Shown: positions 1 to 8,439, counted from the stretch's first letter. The stretch: 39,976 nt of DNA from an uncultured Agathobaculum sp. (GCF_944384735.1 NZ_CALWUN010000017.1:1-39976); one strand, 5' to 3'. Made by a program: numbers and translations. Notes: generated from the letters alone by a model not told the origin.

Positions 1-251
1 GAGGACATCTTTGGGTGGCTCAATTATTCATGAGCGTATCCCTGTCAAATGGCTCACTTTTATATTAGCGTTTACAGGTAGCAAAAGCCCTCAATGAAAA
101 AGGGCTGTTCCAGAGATCCGGCAAGGCATGGACACCAACCACCGTCAACTCAGTATTAAAGAATCCGTTCTATACCGGTAAGCTGCGGTACAATTACAGG
201 GACGAAACAAAGGGCCTGAAACGCTGGTCCGTAAAAGACAAAAGCGAGTAG
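1..251 (+). pseudogene. Decayed middle part of a large serine recombinase
   Basis: Pieces of the recombinase domain (PF07508 type) can be read, but in three different frames. EDIFGWL is read from base 1, IHERIPVKW from base 26, and a longer piece from about base 69 with AKALNEKGLF, W-TPTTV and LKNPFYTGKLRY. The last piece ends at an in-frame TAG at 249-251, after which the same frame continues as an open fragment. At least two frameshifts and one nonsense codon are therefore visible. The catalytic N-terminal domain lies outside the window, so its state is unknown. Base composition is clearly more AT-rich than in the neighbouring genes, as expected for transferred DNA. Confidence 0.8.
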
Positions 252-254
252 ATC

Positions 255-1235
255 GTGATCGATGACCATCACGATCCGATCGTCACCGAGGAGGAGCAGG
301 AAGCAATCGGCCGCCAGCTTGTAGCAAACCGCAGGACGACGGCAGGACCGAACAGAAGCTACACGCGGGTACATACCCATATTTTTGCCGGCCTGCTGAC
401 CTGCGGCTACTGCGGAAAGAATATGTCCGCTACTCTGGATAGGGCGCGGGCAGACGGATGGAGGCCGCCCATCTACAACTGCGTGACGCGACGCAGAGAC
501 AATTCGTGCAAGAACAAATATATCTCAGATGTGACGATCGGGCCATTCGTAATGAACTTCATGGCCAATCTCATAAAAGCATCTAAATCGTTCGGCAAGA
601 CAACCAGCATAGAGGTGTTCCAGAAGAAGCTGCTGCGCGGCCCGGCATTTTCTGACGTTCTGGAGATTGAGCAGCCCGGCCTATATGCGCTATACTTGAT
701 CGTCAGGCGTGGAAAATTTGCGTCGCTGTATCAGATGAAAGATGAAGAAGATACCGAGGATCTGAGCAGCCATGCGATCGAGGAGCGGACGCTGCTCATG
801 TCTGAACGCCGCAGAAAAGAGCGTGCGCTGAAGCGTCTGACATCGGCTTATCTGTATGACGACTCGGGAATCACAGAGCATGAGTTTATAGCCCAGCGTA
901 GGGAGATTTCGGAGTCTCTGGAATCGATCAATGCAAGAATCGCAGAGCTTGACAAAACGATTGCAAACTCCTTCGATCTTTCCGATGACGAGTTCATGGA
1001 GAAGACAACTTTTTTCATAATGCGTGAGCAACTGCTGACGCGCCGTTTTATTAACTACCGTACCTTTATCCAGCTCGCAGACCCCAAAATGGTGCGAAAT
1101 TTTGTCACTTCGGTAATTCAAAACTTTTGTATTTTGGACGGGAAAATCGCCTCCATGACGTTCAAAAATGGGATTGAGCTAAAATTTTTATATCGAGAAA
1201 AAGATCAAGAAGTACGCCCTAAAGCCTCGGAATAG
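255..1235 (+). CDS. C-terminal fragment of large serine recombinase (zinc ribbon and coiled coil)
   Basis: This 326-codon open stretch follows an in-frame TAG at 249-251 and continues the same reading frame, so it is the tail of a broken recombinase rather than a gene with its own start. The nominal start is GTG at 255 and no ribosome binding site precedes it. Residues 44-90 form a recombinase zinc ribbon with Cys50, Cys53, Cys76 and Cys85. Residues about 170-240 are charged and helical and fit the coiled coil that large serine integrases use for synapsis control. The family excises and integrates mobile elements between attP and attB. Without the catalytic serine domain this piece cannot recombine DNA. 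The next gene, queA, is a core gene on the opposite strand, so the element edge probably lies close to 1240. Confidence 0.75.
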   Translation: MIDDHHDPIVTEEEQEAIGRQLVANRRTTAGPNRSYTRVHTHIFAGLLTCGYCGKNMSATLDRARADGWRPPIYNCVTRRRDNSCKNKYISDVTIGPFVMNFMANLIKASKSFGKTTSIEVFQKKLLRGPAFSDVLEIEQPGLYALYLIVRRGKFASLYQMKDEEDTEDLSSHAIEERTLLMSERRRKERALKRLTSAYLYDDSGITEHEFIAQRREISESLESINARIAELDKTIANSFDLSDDEFMEKTTFFIMREQLLTRRFINYRTFIQLADPKMVRNFVTSVIQNFCILDGKIASMTFKNGIELKFLYREKDQEVRPKASE

Positions 1236-1246
1236 AGGTTTTAGGG
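1217..1246 (+). repeat. Imperfect palindrome at the 3' end of the recombinase
   Basis: Arms 1217-1228 and 1235-1246 are complementary over 12 positions with one G-T pair, around a 6-base centre, GGAATA. The palindrome spans the recombinase stop codon. No T-run follows on either strand, so it is a poor intrinsic terminator. Its place at the border between recombinase remnant and core chromosome makes an old recombination site possible, but this is not shown. Confidence 0.45.
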
Positions 1247-1272
1247 ATTAAAAATGTTAAAAATTGCATCCT

Positions 1273-2298
1273 TTATCGTATAAGCATGGAATCACCGAAC
1301 GAGAAAAAGCGGTATTCCTCCGCGATCGCCTGCCGGTAGGCGTCCATCACCATTTCCCGCGTAGCGAAGGCCGAAATCAGCATCATCAGCGTCGACTCCG
1401 GCAGGTGGAAGTTGGTCACCAGATGGTCGACCGCCTTGAAGCGGTAGCCCGGATAGATGAAAATATCCGTCCAGCCGGACTGCGCACGCACCGTGCCGTC
1501 CTCGTCTGCAATCGTCTCGAGCGTACGGGTGGCCGTTGTGCCGACCGCCCAGATCTTGCCGCCATTTGCCCGCGTGCGGTTGATGAGGTCGGCTGTCTGT
1601 TCATCCATCACATAGTATTCCGCGTGCATGACATGATCGGTGATCTCATCCTCCTTGACCGGCCGGAACGTGCCAAGACCGACATGCAGCGTGACAAACG
1701 CAAGGTTCACACCTTTGTTTTTCAACTGTTCGAGCAGTTCAGGCGTAAAATGCAGGCCGGCGGTCGGCGCGGCAGCCGAGCCGGGCGTTTTGGAGTAGAC
1801 CGTCTGGTAGCGCTCCGGGTCGTCCAGCTTTTCCTTGATATAAGGCGGCAGCGGCATGGTGCCGAGCTTGTCCAGGATTTCCAGAAAGATGCCGTCATAG
1901 TGGAAGCGGATCAGGCGGTTGCCGTCCGGCTGAACGGACTCGACCGTCGCGGTCAGCAGCCCGTCGCCAAACACCAGCTCGACGCCCTCGCGGGTCTTGC
2001 GTCCGGGGCGGGTCAAACATTCCCACAGGCCTTCGCCGCGGTCGACCAGCAGCAGCACCTCGATCGGCGTGGTCTTGCCGACCGCGTGCCCCATCAGGCG
2101 CGCCGGGATAACGCGCGAATTGTTAAACACCATGCAGTCGCCCTGCTGGACGTAGTCCAGCAGGTCACGGAAATGGCGGTGCGTCACCGAACCGTCCGCG
2201 CGGTCAAGCACCAGCAGGCGCGACGCATCGCGCTGCTCGAGCGGGTGCTGCGCGATCAAACACTCGGGCAGCTCAAAATAAAAATCGCTTTTTTTCAT
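1273..2298 (-). CDS. queA: tRNA preQ1(34) S-adenosylmethionine ribosyltransferase-isomerase
   Basis: QueA transfers and isomerises the ribosyl part of S-adenosylmethionine onto preQ1 at tRNA position 34, giving epoxyqueuosine, the penultimate form of queuosine. The 341-residue product covers the whole family. It begins [11 protein letters not shown] and contains [11 protein letters not shown], the PTAGLHFT segment and a C-terminal end typical of QueA (NFHLPESTL, then SFGDSMLI). The frame is open 11 codons further upstream to an ATG at 2331, but that ATG lies one base after the Shine-Dalgarno sequence, and family members start at MKKSDF, so 2298 was chosen. A 25-base inverted repeat separates the GGAGG from this start. 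The spoIID-like gene ends 54 bases upstream on the same strand, so the two may be co-transcribed. Confidence 0.95.
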   Translation of the reverse strand: MKKSDFYFELPECLIAQHPLEQRDASRLLVLDRADGSVTHRHFRDLLDYVQQGDCMVFNNSRVIPARLMGHAVGKTTPIEVLLLVDRGEGLWECLTRPGRKTREGVELVFGDGLLTATVESVQPDGNRLIRFHYDGIFLEILDKLGTMPLPPYIKEKLDDPERYQTVYSKTPGSAAAPTAGLHFTPELLEQLKNKGVNLAFVTLHVGLGTFRPVKEDEITDHVMHAEYYVMDEQTADLINRTRANGGKIWAVGTTATRTLETIADEDGTVRAQSGWTDIFIYPGYRFKAVDHLVTNFHLPESTLMMLISAFATREMVMDAYRQAIAEEYRFFSFGDSMLIR

Positions 2299-2304
2299 CA
2301 CAAA

Positions 2305-2329
2305 GGCATGGGCGCAATGCGCCCATGCC
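2305..2329 (-). promoter_or_regulatory. Hairpin between Shine-Dalgarno and start of queA
   Basis: A perfect 12-base inverted repeat (arms 2305-2316 and 2318-2329, one central base) lies between GGAGG (about 2332-2337) and the queA ATG at 2298. As RNA it folds into a GC-rich stem of about 10 pairs with a tiny loop. Unfolded, the ribosome binding site is more than 30 bases from the start, which is too far. Folded, it is brought to a normal distance. No T-run follows, so it is not an obvious terminator. Confidence 0.6.
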
Positions 2330-2352
2330 ATGCCTCCTTTTCTTTCGCTGCG

Positions 2353-4059
2353 TCAACCGGCGATCGCAATGCCGGTGAAATAGAACTTGAGAATCTCCTC
2401 ATAGGTAAAGCCCTGCTGCGCCATCGCATACGCGCCCCACTGGCTCATGCCAACGCTGTGTCCCCAGCCGCTGCCGGTAAAGGTGTAGCTGACCGGCGGC
2501 GTCGACGGCTGCACATTCTGCTCCGGCTTGGTTTCCGGTTCGGCCGTACCCTCCGGGTCCCCTGCCGCAGGCTCGTCGGACAAAATCAGCACCGTAGCGC
2601 TTTCCTCGTCAAAGTCTACGTCAAAGCCCAGCGCGTCGCCCATGGCGCGCAGCTGGTAGTAATTATTGCCGTTGATGCGGTAGCCCGTCAGCGAAATGGT
2701 TTTGCCGTCCAGCGCGATCACCGAATCCGAGGGCGAGCTGTTCTGGATGACAGCCGAAACCGAATCCGCCATCTCCCCGCCTTCCAGTTCATAGGCTGCG
2801 CCGCTGGTCAGCAGGATGCGGTTTTGATCCGCTTGCCACGTCACATTGAACTGGCTGTCCGTGCCGCTGAGTAAGTACGCAATATCCCGCAGCTTGTAGT
2901 AATTGTTGCCATTGATGTTATAGCCCTGCGGCTGGACAGTATCACCATCCAGCAGGACATGGTGCGTCGACGGGCTGATGGCCAAGCTGGCGCTCTGCGG
3001 CAGCGCAGCCGCCGTTTTGGATGTGTTCGGCGTGATGGTATAGCGGATGCTGTCCAGCCCGAACACGGTGCGCGTGTTCGACTTAGAGATGACCACCTGC
3101 TTGCCGTCGGTATCAGTCACGGTCACCTGATTGACGTTATCGGTCTCCGTGCGCTTGGTGACCTCGACATTGGCGACCCGCCCGATCGTATACCCGGCGG
3201 CAACCAGCTTCTGGCGCACCTCGTCGGCCGTCAGCGTCACGCTCCACGAGCTGTCATAGGTTTCATACGGGTCTTCCTTGCCCTGCAAATAGGGATAGTC
3301 GCCGCCCCAGACGTTGACCGCGTCCTCGGTTGCGCCGCCATCCGACGAGAAAAAGTAGCCGACGATCAGGTCGCCGTTATAGGTCAGGTATTCGCCGCGG
3401 GTCGCCTCGACCGCCGCGTCCGACTGCGCCGTTGCGCGGTTTGCGCCCAGATAGACCTGACAGTTTGTGGTATTGCACAGGTCGTAGCCGCTGTCCTCAT
3501 GCTTGTGCGTGCCCAGTGCGAACGAGCGCGCACACACCGCCTGCGCCTTCTGCGCCTCTGCCGGCCAGTCCGCACTGATCTCATACGGCAGCACGCCCTT
3601 CACATAGTCCTCCAGGCCGACATAGTTTATGACAGTCAGGTTGCTGCCCGACGCACGGCGGTAGACAAAATCACCGTACCACTTGTACCCCTTGAACCAG
3701 GTCAGCGTGCTGTTCGGACGGATCGCAATATGGTCTGCACCCGCCGCCGAGGTGTACAGCACCGTGCCGCTCGCCGTGTCGCTCACCTGAAAGGCATCGT
3801 TTACCAGCCGGATGGTCAGCTGTGCCGACGAAATCGACTGGCTGCCGGTAAACGTCGTGCCGCTCATTGTGCCGATGGTATATCCGGTCGCCTCCCCCGA
3901 CACATTTTCCAGCTTGGGGTCGGCAAAGCTGCTTGCCCCGTCGATGGTCAGGCCGACGCGCAGCGTGACATTGGTGTCGACCGCCGAGGCCGGCGCCGAC
4001 ATGCACAGGCCGCCGAGCGCCAGCAGCATACATAAGCACAAGGAAATGATCCTTTTCAT
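2353..4059 (-). CDS. SpoIID/LytB-family peptidoglycan lytic protein with inserted copper-amine-oxidase-like domains
   Basis: SpoIID-family proteins are exported lytic transglycosylases that cut glycan strands. SpoIID itself drives engulfment during sporulation. The 568-residue product starts at ATG 4059, 8 bases after AAAGGAG. It has a signal peptide (about residues 1-27). The SpoIID domain holds the YVKGVLPYE segment with candidate catalytic Glu160 and the Cys195/Cys200 pair of the zinc-site region. Two copper-amine-oxidase N-terminal-like repeats follow at about 365-425 and 445-495, each with a YxINGNNYYxLR signature. A Pro/Glu-rich linker leads to the closing SpoIID motif GWGHSVGMSQWGA at 531-543. 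The repeats are thus inserted inside the SpoIID fold. At 568 residues it is much longer than SpoIID (about 340), so it may be a LytB-like vegetative or spore-coat paralogue rather than SpoIID itself. Confidence 0.85.
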   Translation of the reverse strand: MKRIISLCLCMLLALGGLCMSAPASAVDTNVTLRVGLTIDGASSFADPKLENVSGEATGYTIGTMSGTTFTGSQSISSAQLTIRLVNDAFQVSDTASGTVLYTSAAGADHIAIRPNSTLTWFKGYKWYGDFVYRRASGSNLTVINYVGLEDYVKGVLPYEISADWPAEAQKAQAVCARSFALGTHKHEDSGYDLCNTTNCQVYLGANRATAQSDAAVEATRGEYLTYNGDLIVGYFFSSDGGATEDAVNVWGGDYPYLQGKEDPYETYDSSWSVTLTADEVRQKLVAAGYTIGRVANVEVTKRTETDNVNQVTVTDTDGKQVVISKSNTRTVFGLDSIRYTITPNTSKTAAALPQSASLAISPSTHHVLLDGDTVQPQGYNINGNNYYKLRDIAYLLSGTDSQFNVTWQADQNRILLTSGAAYELEGGEMADSVSAVIQNSSPSDSVIALDGKTISLTGYRINGNNYYQLRAMGDALGFDVDFDEESATVLILSDEPAAGDPEGTAEPETKPEQNVQPSTPPVSYTFTGSGWGHSVGMSQWGAYAMAQQGFTYEEILKFYFTGIAIAG

Positions 4060-4092
4060 TGTTTCCACTCCTTTAATTTTTTACGCGTTCTA

Positions 4093-4121
4093 TTGACAAA
4101 TAAATATCCTTATTCTACAAT
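4093..4121 (+). promoter_or_regulatory. Sigma-A promoter of asd-dapA-dapB
   Basis: A -35 TTGACA (4093-4098) and a -10 TACAAT (4116-4121) are separated by exactly 17 bases. Transcription should start near 4128, about 18 bases before the lysine riboswitch. The promoter lies in the divergent gap to the spoIID-like gene. Confidence 0.85.
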
Positions 4122-4145
4122 AAGAACGAAAAGTACAGTTTCACA

Positions 4146-4315
4146 GATAGAGGCGCGGTTTTCATCAGTATCGTCTGGGAGGGTCCGTAAACCCGTTAAG
4201 CAGCCGAGAAAGGGTCTTCCGCCGAAGCCGGTCCTTGTTGCGGCAAGCCCGGGCTGGACGTTCTGGAGAATATCCCTGCGTCTGTCATCAGCAGAAATGC
4301 CGGTGGAGAGCTATC
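4146..4315 (+). promoter_or_regulatory. Lysine riboswitch (L-box)
   Basis: The 170-base leader has the hallmarks of the L-box. Closing stem P1 pairs GATAG (4146-4150) with CTATC (4311-4315). The conserved AGAGGCGCG stretch follows the 5' arm. The internal AGCCGAGAAAGG and CCGCCGAAG blocks are present, and GGTGGAGAGCTATC closes the 3' side. The class binds L-lysine and promotes terminator formation. An intrinsic terminator lies 50 bases downstream and the lysine-pathway operon asd-dapA-dapB follows, which agrees with this role. Confidence 0.93.
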
Positions 4316-4365
4316 CTGTTTGGAAGGCTGCGGCTTGTCCCGTGCTTTCTATTATAGTATAGGTC

Positions 4366-4394
4366 ATACCGGTTTTTCAACCGGTATTTTTCTT
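4366..4394 (+). terminator. Riboswitch-controlled intrinsic terminator before asd
   Basis: A perfect 9-base stem (4366-4374 with 4379-4387, loop TTTC) is followed by a T-rich run to about 4394. It lies between the lysine riboswitch and the asd ribosome binding site, the expected expression platform: lysine bound, terminator formed and the operon off. Confidence 0.9.
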
Positions 4395-4457
4395 TGTTGC
4401 CCATGTTTGGCAAAAACCGCAATCGTTAATAAATCTTTTTGGAAGGATTTGATCAAA

Positions 4458-5540
4458 ATGAATCACTACAAAGTGGGTATTGTCGGCGCGACGGGCATGG
4501 TCGGCCAGCGTTTTTCGCTGCTGCTGGAAAACCATCCGTGGTTTGAGGTCGTAGCGCTGGCCGCATCTGCGCGCAACCGCGGCAAAACCTACGCCGAGGC
4601 CTGCGAGGGCCGCTGGAAGATGGCCGTCCCCATGCCGGAAAAGTACAAGGACATGGTGATGCTGGATGCCACGGCCGACGCCGAGGAGATCGCCGCCAAG
4701 GTCGACTTCATCTTCTGTGCGGTCGACATGAAAAAGGATGAGATCCGCGCGCTGGAGGAAAAATACGCAAAGCTCGAGTGCCCGGTCTGCTCGAACAACT
4801 CGGCGCACCGCATGACGCCCGACGTGCCTATGATCATCCCGGAGATCAACGCCGACCACGCAAAAATCATCCCGGCGCAGCGCAAGCGCCTGGGCACCAA
4901 GCGCGGCTTTATCGCGGTCAAGTCCAATTGCTCGATCCAGAGCTATGTACCCGCCCTGTCCGCCCTCATGGACTATGAACCGACCGAGGTTGCCGTCTGC
5001 ACCTATCAGGCCATTTCGGGCGCGGGCAAGACCTTTGAAACCTGGCCGGAAATGGTCGACAACGTCATCCCCTACATCGGCGGCGAGGAAGAAAAGAGCG
5101 AGAAGGAGCCCATGAAGCTCTGGGGCCACATCGAGGGCGACCACATCGAGCCCGCCACCGCCCCTGTCATCACCGCGCAGTGCCTGCGCGTGGCCGCGTC
5201 CGACGGCCACATGGCGGCAGCGTTCGTCAAGTTCAAGAACAAGCCGTCCAAGGAGGAGATGCTCGCGCGCTGGCGCAGCTATAAGGGCCGTGCGCAGGAG
5301 CTCAAGCTCCCCTCCGCCCCCGAGCATTTCCTGACCTATTTCGAGGAAGACAACCGTCCGCAGACCAAGCTCGACCGCGATCTGGAAGGCGGTATGGGTG
5401 TTTCGATCGGCCGTCTGCGCGAGGACGCCCTGTATGATTACAAGTTTGTCAGCCTGTCGCACAACACCCTGCGCGGCGCGGCCGGCGGCGCCGTCTTGAT
5501 GGCGGAGCTGCTGTGCGCCGAAGGCTATATGGACCGCTAA
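4458..5540 (+). CDS. asd: Aspartate-semialdehyde dehydrogenase
   Basis: Asd reduces aspartyl-4-phosphate to aspartate-4-semialdehyde with NADPH, the branch point to lysine/diaminopimelate, methionine and threonine. The product has 360 residues from ATG 4458, about 11 bases after GGAAGG. A nucleotide-binding GATGMVG loop lies at residues 10-16. The active-site cysteine is Cys158 in SNCSIQSY. This form and the length match the archaeal/fungal-like branch of the family that many Clostridia carry. It is the first gene after the lysine riboswitch. dapA begins 14 bases after its stop. Longer readings of the frame upstream run into the riboswitch terminator and can be dismissed. Confidence 0.95.
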   Translation: MNHYKVGIVGATGMVGQRFSLLLENHPWFEVVALAASARNRGKTYAEACEGRWKMAVPMPEKYKDMVMLDATADAEEIAAKVDFIFCAVDMKKDEIRALEEKYAKLECPVCSNNSAHRMTPDVPMIIPEINADHAKIIPAQRKRLGTKRGFIAVKSNCSIQSYVPALSALMDYEPTEVAVCTYQAISGAGKTFETWPEMVDNVIPYIGGEEEKSEKEPMKLWGHIEGDHIEPATAPVITAQCLRVAASDGHMAAAFVKFKNKPSKEEMLARWRSYKGRAQELKLPSAPEHFLTYFEEDNRPQTKLDRDLEGGMGVSIGRLREDALYDYKFVSLSHNTLRGAAGGAVLMAELLCAEGYMDR

Positions 5541-5554
5541 AGGAGGCTTCTTTC

Positions 5555-6445
5555 ATGAAAAACCCTGTATTTACCGGCGCGGGCGTCGCCATCATCACGC
5601 CGTTCAAGTCGACGGGCGAGGTCAATTATGATGAGTTCGGCCGCATCGTCGACCACCAGATCGCCAACGGCACGGACGCAATCATCGTCTGCGGCACGAC
5701 CGGCGAATCCTCCACCCTGCACGACAAGGAGCACCGCGAGGCCATTGCGTGGTGCTGCGAATATGTCAACCACCGCATTCCGGTGGTTGCGGGCGTCGGC
5801 TCGAACGACACCTCGTACGCCATCGAACTGACCAAGTTCGCCAAGGAATGCGGCGCGGACGGCGGCCTGTCGGTCACCCCGTACTACAACAAAACCTCAC
5901 AGCGCGGCCTGATCGCCCATTATACCGCGATTGCGGACAGCTGCGACCTGCCGATCATCCTGTACAACGTGCCCAGCCGCACGGGCGTGTGCTTCACGGC
6001 TGAAACGCTGCAGACCCTGTCCCAGCACCCGAACATCAACGGCCTCAAGGCTGCCTCCGGCAACTTCAGCCTGCTGGCCGCCGCGCGCGCCCTGTGCGGC
6101 GACGAGCTGAACATCTGGTCGGGCAACGACGATCAGATCGTCCCGCTGATGGCGCTGGGCGGCAAGGGCGTTATTTCGGTGCTGTCCAACGTCGCGCCGC
6201 AGCAGACGCACGACCTGTGCCAGCTGTGCTTGGAAAACCGCTATCCGGAAGCCGCCAAGATGCAGTTTGCGTTCCACAACCTGATCGAAGCGCTGTTCTG
6301 CGAGGTCAACCCGATCCCGGTCAAGAAGGCCATGGAGATCCTTGGCTGGAATGTCGGCGCGCTGCGCCTGCCGCTTGTCGAGCCGACCCCGGAGCACACC
6401 GAGCTGATTCGCAAGGAGCTCGCAGCGGCCGGCTGCAAGATCTGA
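5555..6445 (+). CDS. dapA: 4-hydroxy-tetrahydrodipicolinate synthase
   Basis: DapA condenses pyruvate with aspartate-4-semialdehyde, the committed step to lysine and diaminopimelate. The 296-residue (beta/alpha)8 protein starts at ATG 5555, 8 bases after AAAGGAGG. The substrate loop GTTGES is at 47-52. The catalytic tyrosine is Tyr137 in LYNVPSRTG. The Schiff-base lysine is Lys165 in the GLKAASG segment, where many homologues have I-K-E-A/S, so the residue after the lysine is unusual but the lysine is kept. It lies between asd and dapB in one lysine-controlled operon. Confidence 0.95.
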   Translation: MKNPVFTGAGVAIITPFKSTGEVNYDEFGRIVDHQIANGTDAIIVCGTTGESSTLHDKEHREAIAWCCEYVNHRIPVVAGVGSNDTSYAIELTKFAKECGADGGLSVTPYYNKTSQRGLIAHYTAIADSCDLPIILYNVPSRTGVCFTAETLQTLSQHPNINGLKAASGNFSLLAAARALCGDELNIWSGNDDQIVPLMALGGKGVISVLSNVAPQQTHDLCQLCLENRYPEAAKMQFAFHNLIEALFCEVNPIPVKKAMEILGWNVGALRLPLVEPTPEHTELIRKELAAAGCKI

Positions 6446-6469
6446 GATTGCCAAAGGAGCTTTGCCAAG

Positions 6470-7237
6470 ATGTTGAAAATTGCGCTTTCCGGCTGCAACG
6501 GCCGGATGGGACGTGTGATCGCGGATATCGTCCGCGGCCGGGACGGCATGGAGATCGTCGCCGGGTTTGATATCAATACGACGAAATATTCGGATTTTCC
6601 GGTGTTTGCCGACCCATTTGAGTTTGGCGGCGCGTGCGACGTGATCATCGACTTTTCCAATGCGTCGAGCACCGAGCATCTGCTGGACTACTGCAAGCAG
6701 CACAAAACGCCGGTCGTCATCTGCACAACCGGCCACTCCGCCGAGCAGTTGCAGGCCATCCGTGCGGCATCCGCCGCAATCCCGGTGTTCCGCTCGGGCA
6801 ACATGTCGATCGGTATCAACCTGATGACCGAGCTGCTGCGCAAGTCCGCGGCGGTGCTGGGCGACAAATACGATGTAGAGATCATCGAAAAGCACCACAA
6901 CCAGAAGCTCGACGCGCCGTCCGGCACGGCGCTGATGCTGGCCGATGCGGTAGCGGACGCCCTGCCCTACGACGCGGAATACGTCTACGACCGCCACGAG
7001 CGCCGCGAAAAGCGGCCGGCGCACGAGATCGGTATTTCCGCCATCCGCGGCGGCACGATCGTCGGTGAGCACAGCGTGCTGTTCTGCGGCCGTGACGAGA
7101 TCATTGAAATCAAGCACACCGCGCTGTCGCGCGAGGTGTTTGCCGTCGGCGCAGTAGACGCCGCCGCGTTCATGGCAGGCTGTGGGCAGCCCGGCATGTA
7201 CGACATGAGTGACGTCATCGCCTCCCACAACGCATAA
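6470..7237 (+). CDS. dapB: 4-hydroxy-tetrahydrodipicolinate reductase
   Basis: DapB reduces the DapA product to tetrahydrodipicolinate with NAD(P)H. The 255-residue protein starts at ATG 6470 after AAAGGAG (6453-6459). Dinucleotide-binding residues are in GCNGRMG (8-14). The catalytic signature HHNQKLDAPSGTA (142-154) carries the general-acid histidines and the lysine. It is the last gene of the asd-dapA-dapB operon. A strong hairpin terminator follows 12 bases after the stop. Later diaminopimelate-pathway genes are not in the window. Confidence 0.96.
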   Translation: MLKIALSGCNGRMGRVIADIVRGRDGMEIVAGFDINTTKYSDFPVFADPFEFGGACDVIIDFSNASSTEHLLDYCKQHKTPVVICTTGHSAEQLQAIRAASAAIPVFRSGNMSIGINLMTELLRKSAAVLGDKYDVEIIEKHHNQKLDAPSGTALMLADAVADALPYDAEYVYDRHERREKRPAHEIGISAIRGGTIVGEHSVLFCGRDEIIEIKHTALSREVFAVGAVDAAAFMAGCGQPGMYDMSDVIASHNA

Positions 7238-7248
7238 GGAAAGAAAAG

Positions 7249-7275
7249 AGGCCGCGCAGCTATGCTGCGCGGCCT
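7249..7275. terminator. Bidirectional terminator between dapB and the Xer recombinase gene
   Basis: A 12-base GC-rich stem (7249-7260 with 7264-7275, loop TAT) lies between two convergent genes. The minus-strand side continues into CTTTTCTTT and the plus side into TTTGCG, so it can stop transcription from both directions. Confidence 0.85.
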
Positions 7276-7283
7276 TTGCGTAT

Positions 7284-8306
7284 CTATGATGGTTTGTCCT
7301 GCGGTTTGACCGAAGCCAACGGATTTTTCGCCGCCGCTTCGCGCAGGCTGCTGTCCTCGATATGCGTATAGATCATCGTCGTGTTGACGCTGGTATGCCC
7401 AAGGATGTTTTGCAGCGTGCGGATGTCAACGCCGTTCTGGTACATCAGCGTTGCGGCCGTGTGCCGCAGCTTGTGTGCGGAATACTTCTGCGTATCCAGC
7501 CCCGCCTGTCCCAGATGCTTCTTGACCAGCCATTTGACTGTCTGCACATTGATGCGGTTGCGGTTACGGCTGATAAACAGCGCGTTTTTATCGCGGTCAT
7601 GAGGGGTCAGCCGTTTGGGTAAATAGCGCTCGAGCGCCAGCTTGCAGGCGTCATTGAGGTAGACCGTGCGCTCCTTGTTGCCCTTGCCCAGCACGCGCAC
7701 GGTATCGCCTTGAAAATCGGACAGGTTGAGCCCCACCAGCTCGGACACGCGCAGCCCGCAGTTGAGGAACAGCGTCAGGATACAGTAATCGCGCTCGGCA
7801 TACTCCCCTTGCACGGATTCGAGCAGCTTGATGCTGTCGTCTGTCGTCAGATACGTCGGCAGCGACTTGCGGATGGTGGGCGCTTCGAGGTTGCTCATCG
7901 GGTTGTACTCCAACAGGTGCTTTTTGTCCGTCAGAAAGCGGAAAAACGCCCGGATAGCCGACACCTTGCGCGCGCGCGAGGTGCTGTTCAACCCATACTC
8001 GGTCAACGCGCTGTTCTGCTGGGTCGGCCGCTCGCCCGACATATATTCCAGATAGTCATAAGCGTCGGACAAGGAGACTTCCGCCAGGAACGGGATGTCA
8101 ATATCGTCGATCGGAATCTGCTCCATCGGCATATCCCGGTCTACCAGCCCCTTGTTTCGCTTGAGCACACGGAAAAACAGGCGCAGGTCGAGGTAATACT
8201 CGTGCGCCGTCTTGGCGGATTTGCCTTGAATGGTCGAGATATAGGTCAAAAAGTCACGCAGTACGCGCGGCGCGTCCGCAGCGTACTGCGACATCGGCTT
8301 ATCCAT
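7284..8306 (-). CDS. Tyrosine recombinase of the XerC/XerD type
   Basis: The 340-residue product is a phage-integrase-family site-specific recombinase with all catalytic residues: Arg186 (GLRVSEL), Lys208, His278 and Arg281 (HKLRH), His304 (LGHTS) and nucleophile Tyr313. Residues about 13-130 form the SAM-like core-binding domain. It is about 40 residues longer than XerD. The extra length lies in the N-terminal domain (about residues 50-75) and the C-terminal tail. The start is ATG 8306, preceded by AAAGGGG. The gene stands alone next to core metabolism, has its own promoter and has no adjoining element genes, so chromosome-dimer resolution at dif is the likely role. An integrase of an old element cannot be excluded. 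Confidence 0.88.
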   Translation of the reverse strand: MDKPMSQYAADAPRVLRDFLTYISTIQGKSAKTAHEYYLDLRLFFRVLKRNKGLVDRDMPMEQIPIDDIDIPFLAEVSLSDAYDYLEYMSGERPTQQNSALTEYGLNSTSRARKVSAIRAFFRFLTDKKHLLEYNPMSNLEAPTIRKSLPTYLTTDDSIKLLESVQGEYAERDYCILTLFLNCGLRVSELVGLNLSDFQGDTVRVLGKGNKERTVYLNDACKLALERYLPKRLTPHDRDKNALFISRNRNRINVQTVKWLVKKHLGQAGLDTQKYSAHKLRHTAATLMYQNGVDIRTLQNILGHTSVNTTMIYTHIEDSSLREAAAKNPLASVKPQDKPS

Positions 8307-8342
8307 GCGTGTTCCCCTTTCCGGTACCGGTGTCTGCTTCCT

Positions 8343-8371
8343 ATTATACCGCATCTGCCCCACAGCGTCAA
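8343..8371 (-). promoter_or_regulatory. Promoter of the Xer recombinase gene
   Basis: On the minus strand, TTGACG (8371-8366) and TATAAT (8348-8343) are spaced by 17 bases, about 37 bases upstream of the start codon. It lies back to back with the macro-domain gene promoter: the two -35 elements are two bases apart. Confidence 0.8.
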
Positions 8372-8373
8372 AC

Positions 8374-8402
8374 TTGCATTTCACGCCGCTGCGGCGTATA
8401 AT
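8374..8402 (+). promoter_or_regulatory. Promoter of the macro-domain gene
   Basis: TTGCAT (8374-8379) and a consensus TATAAT (8397-8402) are 17 bases apart, 38 bases before the start codon at 8440. Confidence 0.8.
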
Positions 8403-8439
8403 AAGTCCAATAAACCACCCGGAAAGAGGGCTTTGCTTT

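Noticed and set aside
1264-4035. Two long plus-strand frames opposite queA and the spoIID-like gene
   Set aside because: Antisense shadows; the minus-strand proteins have clear family motifs.
7284-8306. Tyrosine recombinase as integrase of the element seen at 1-1235
   Set aside because: It lies 6 kb away behind core genes, has its own promoter and no att-like repeat or cargo beside it.
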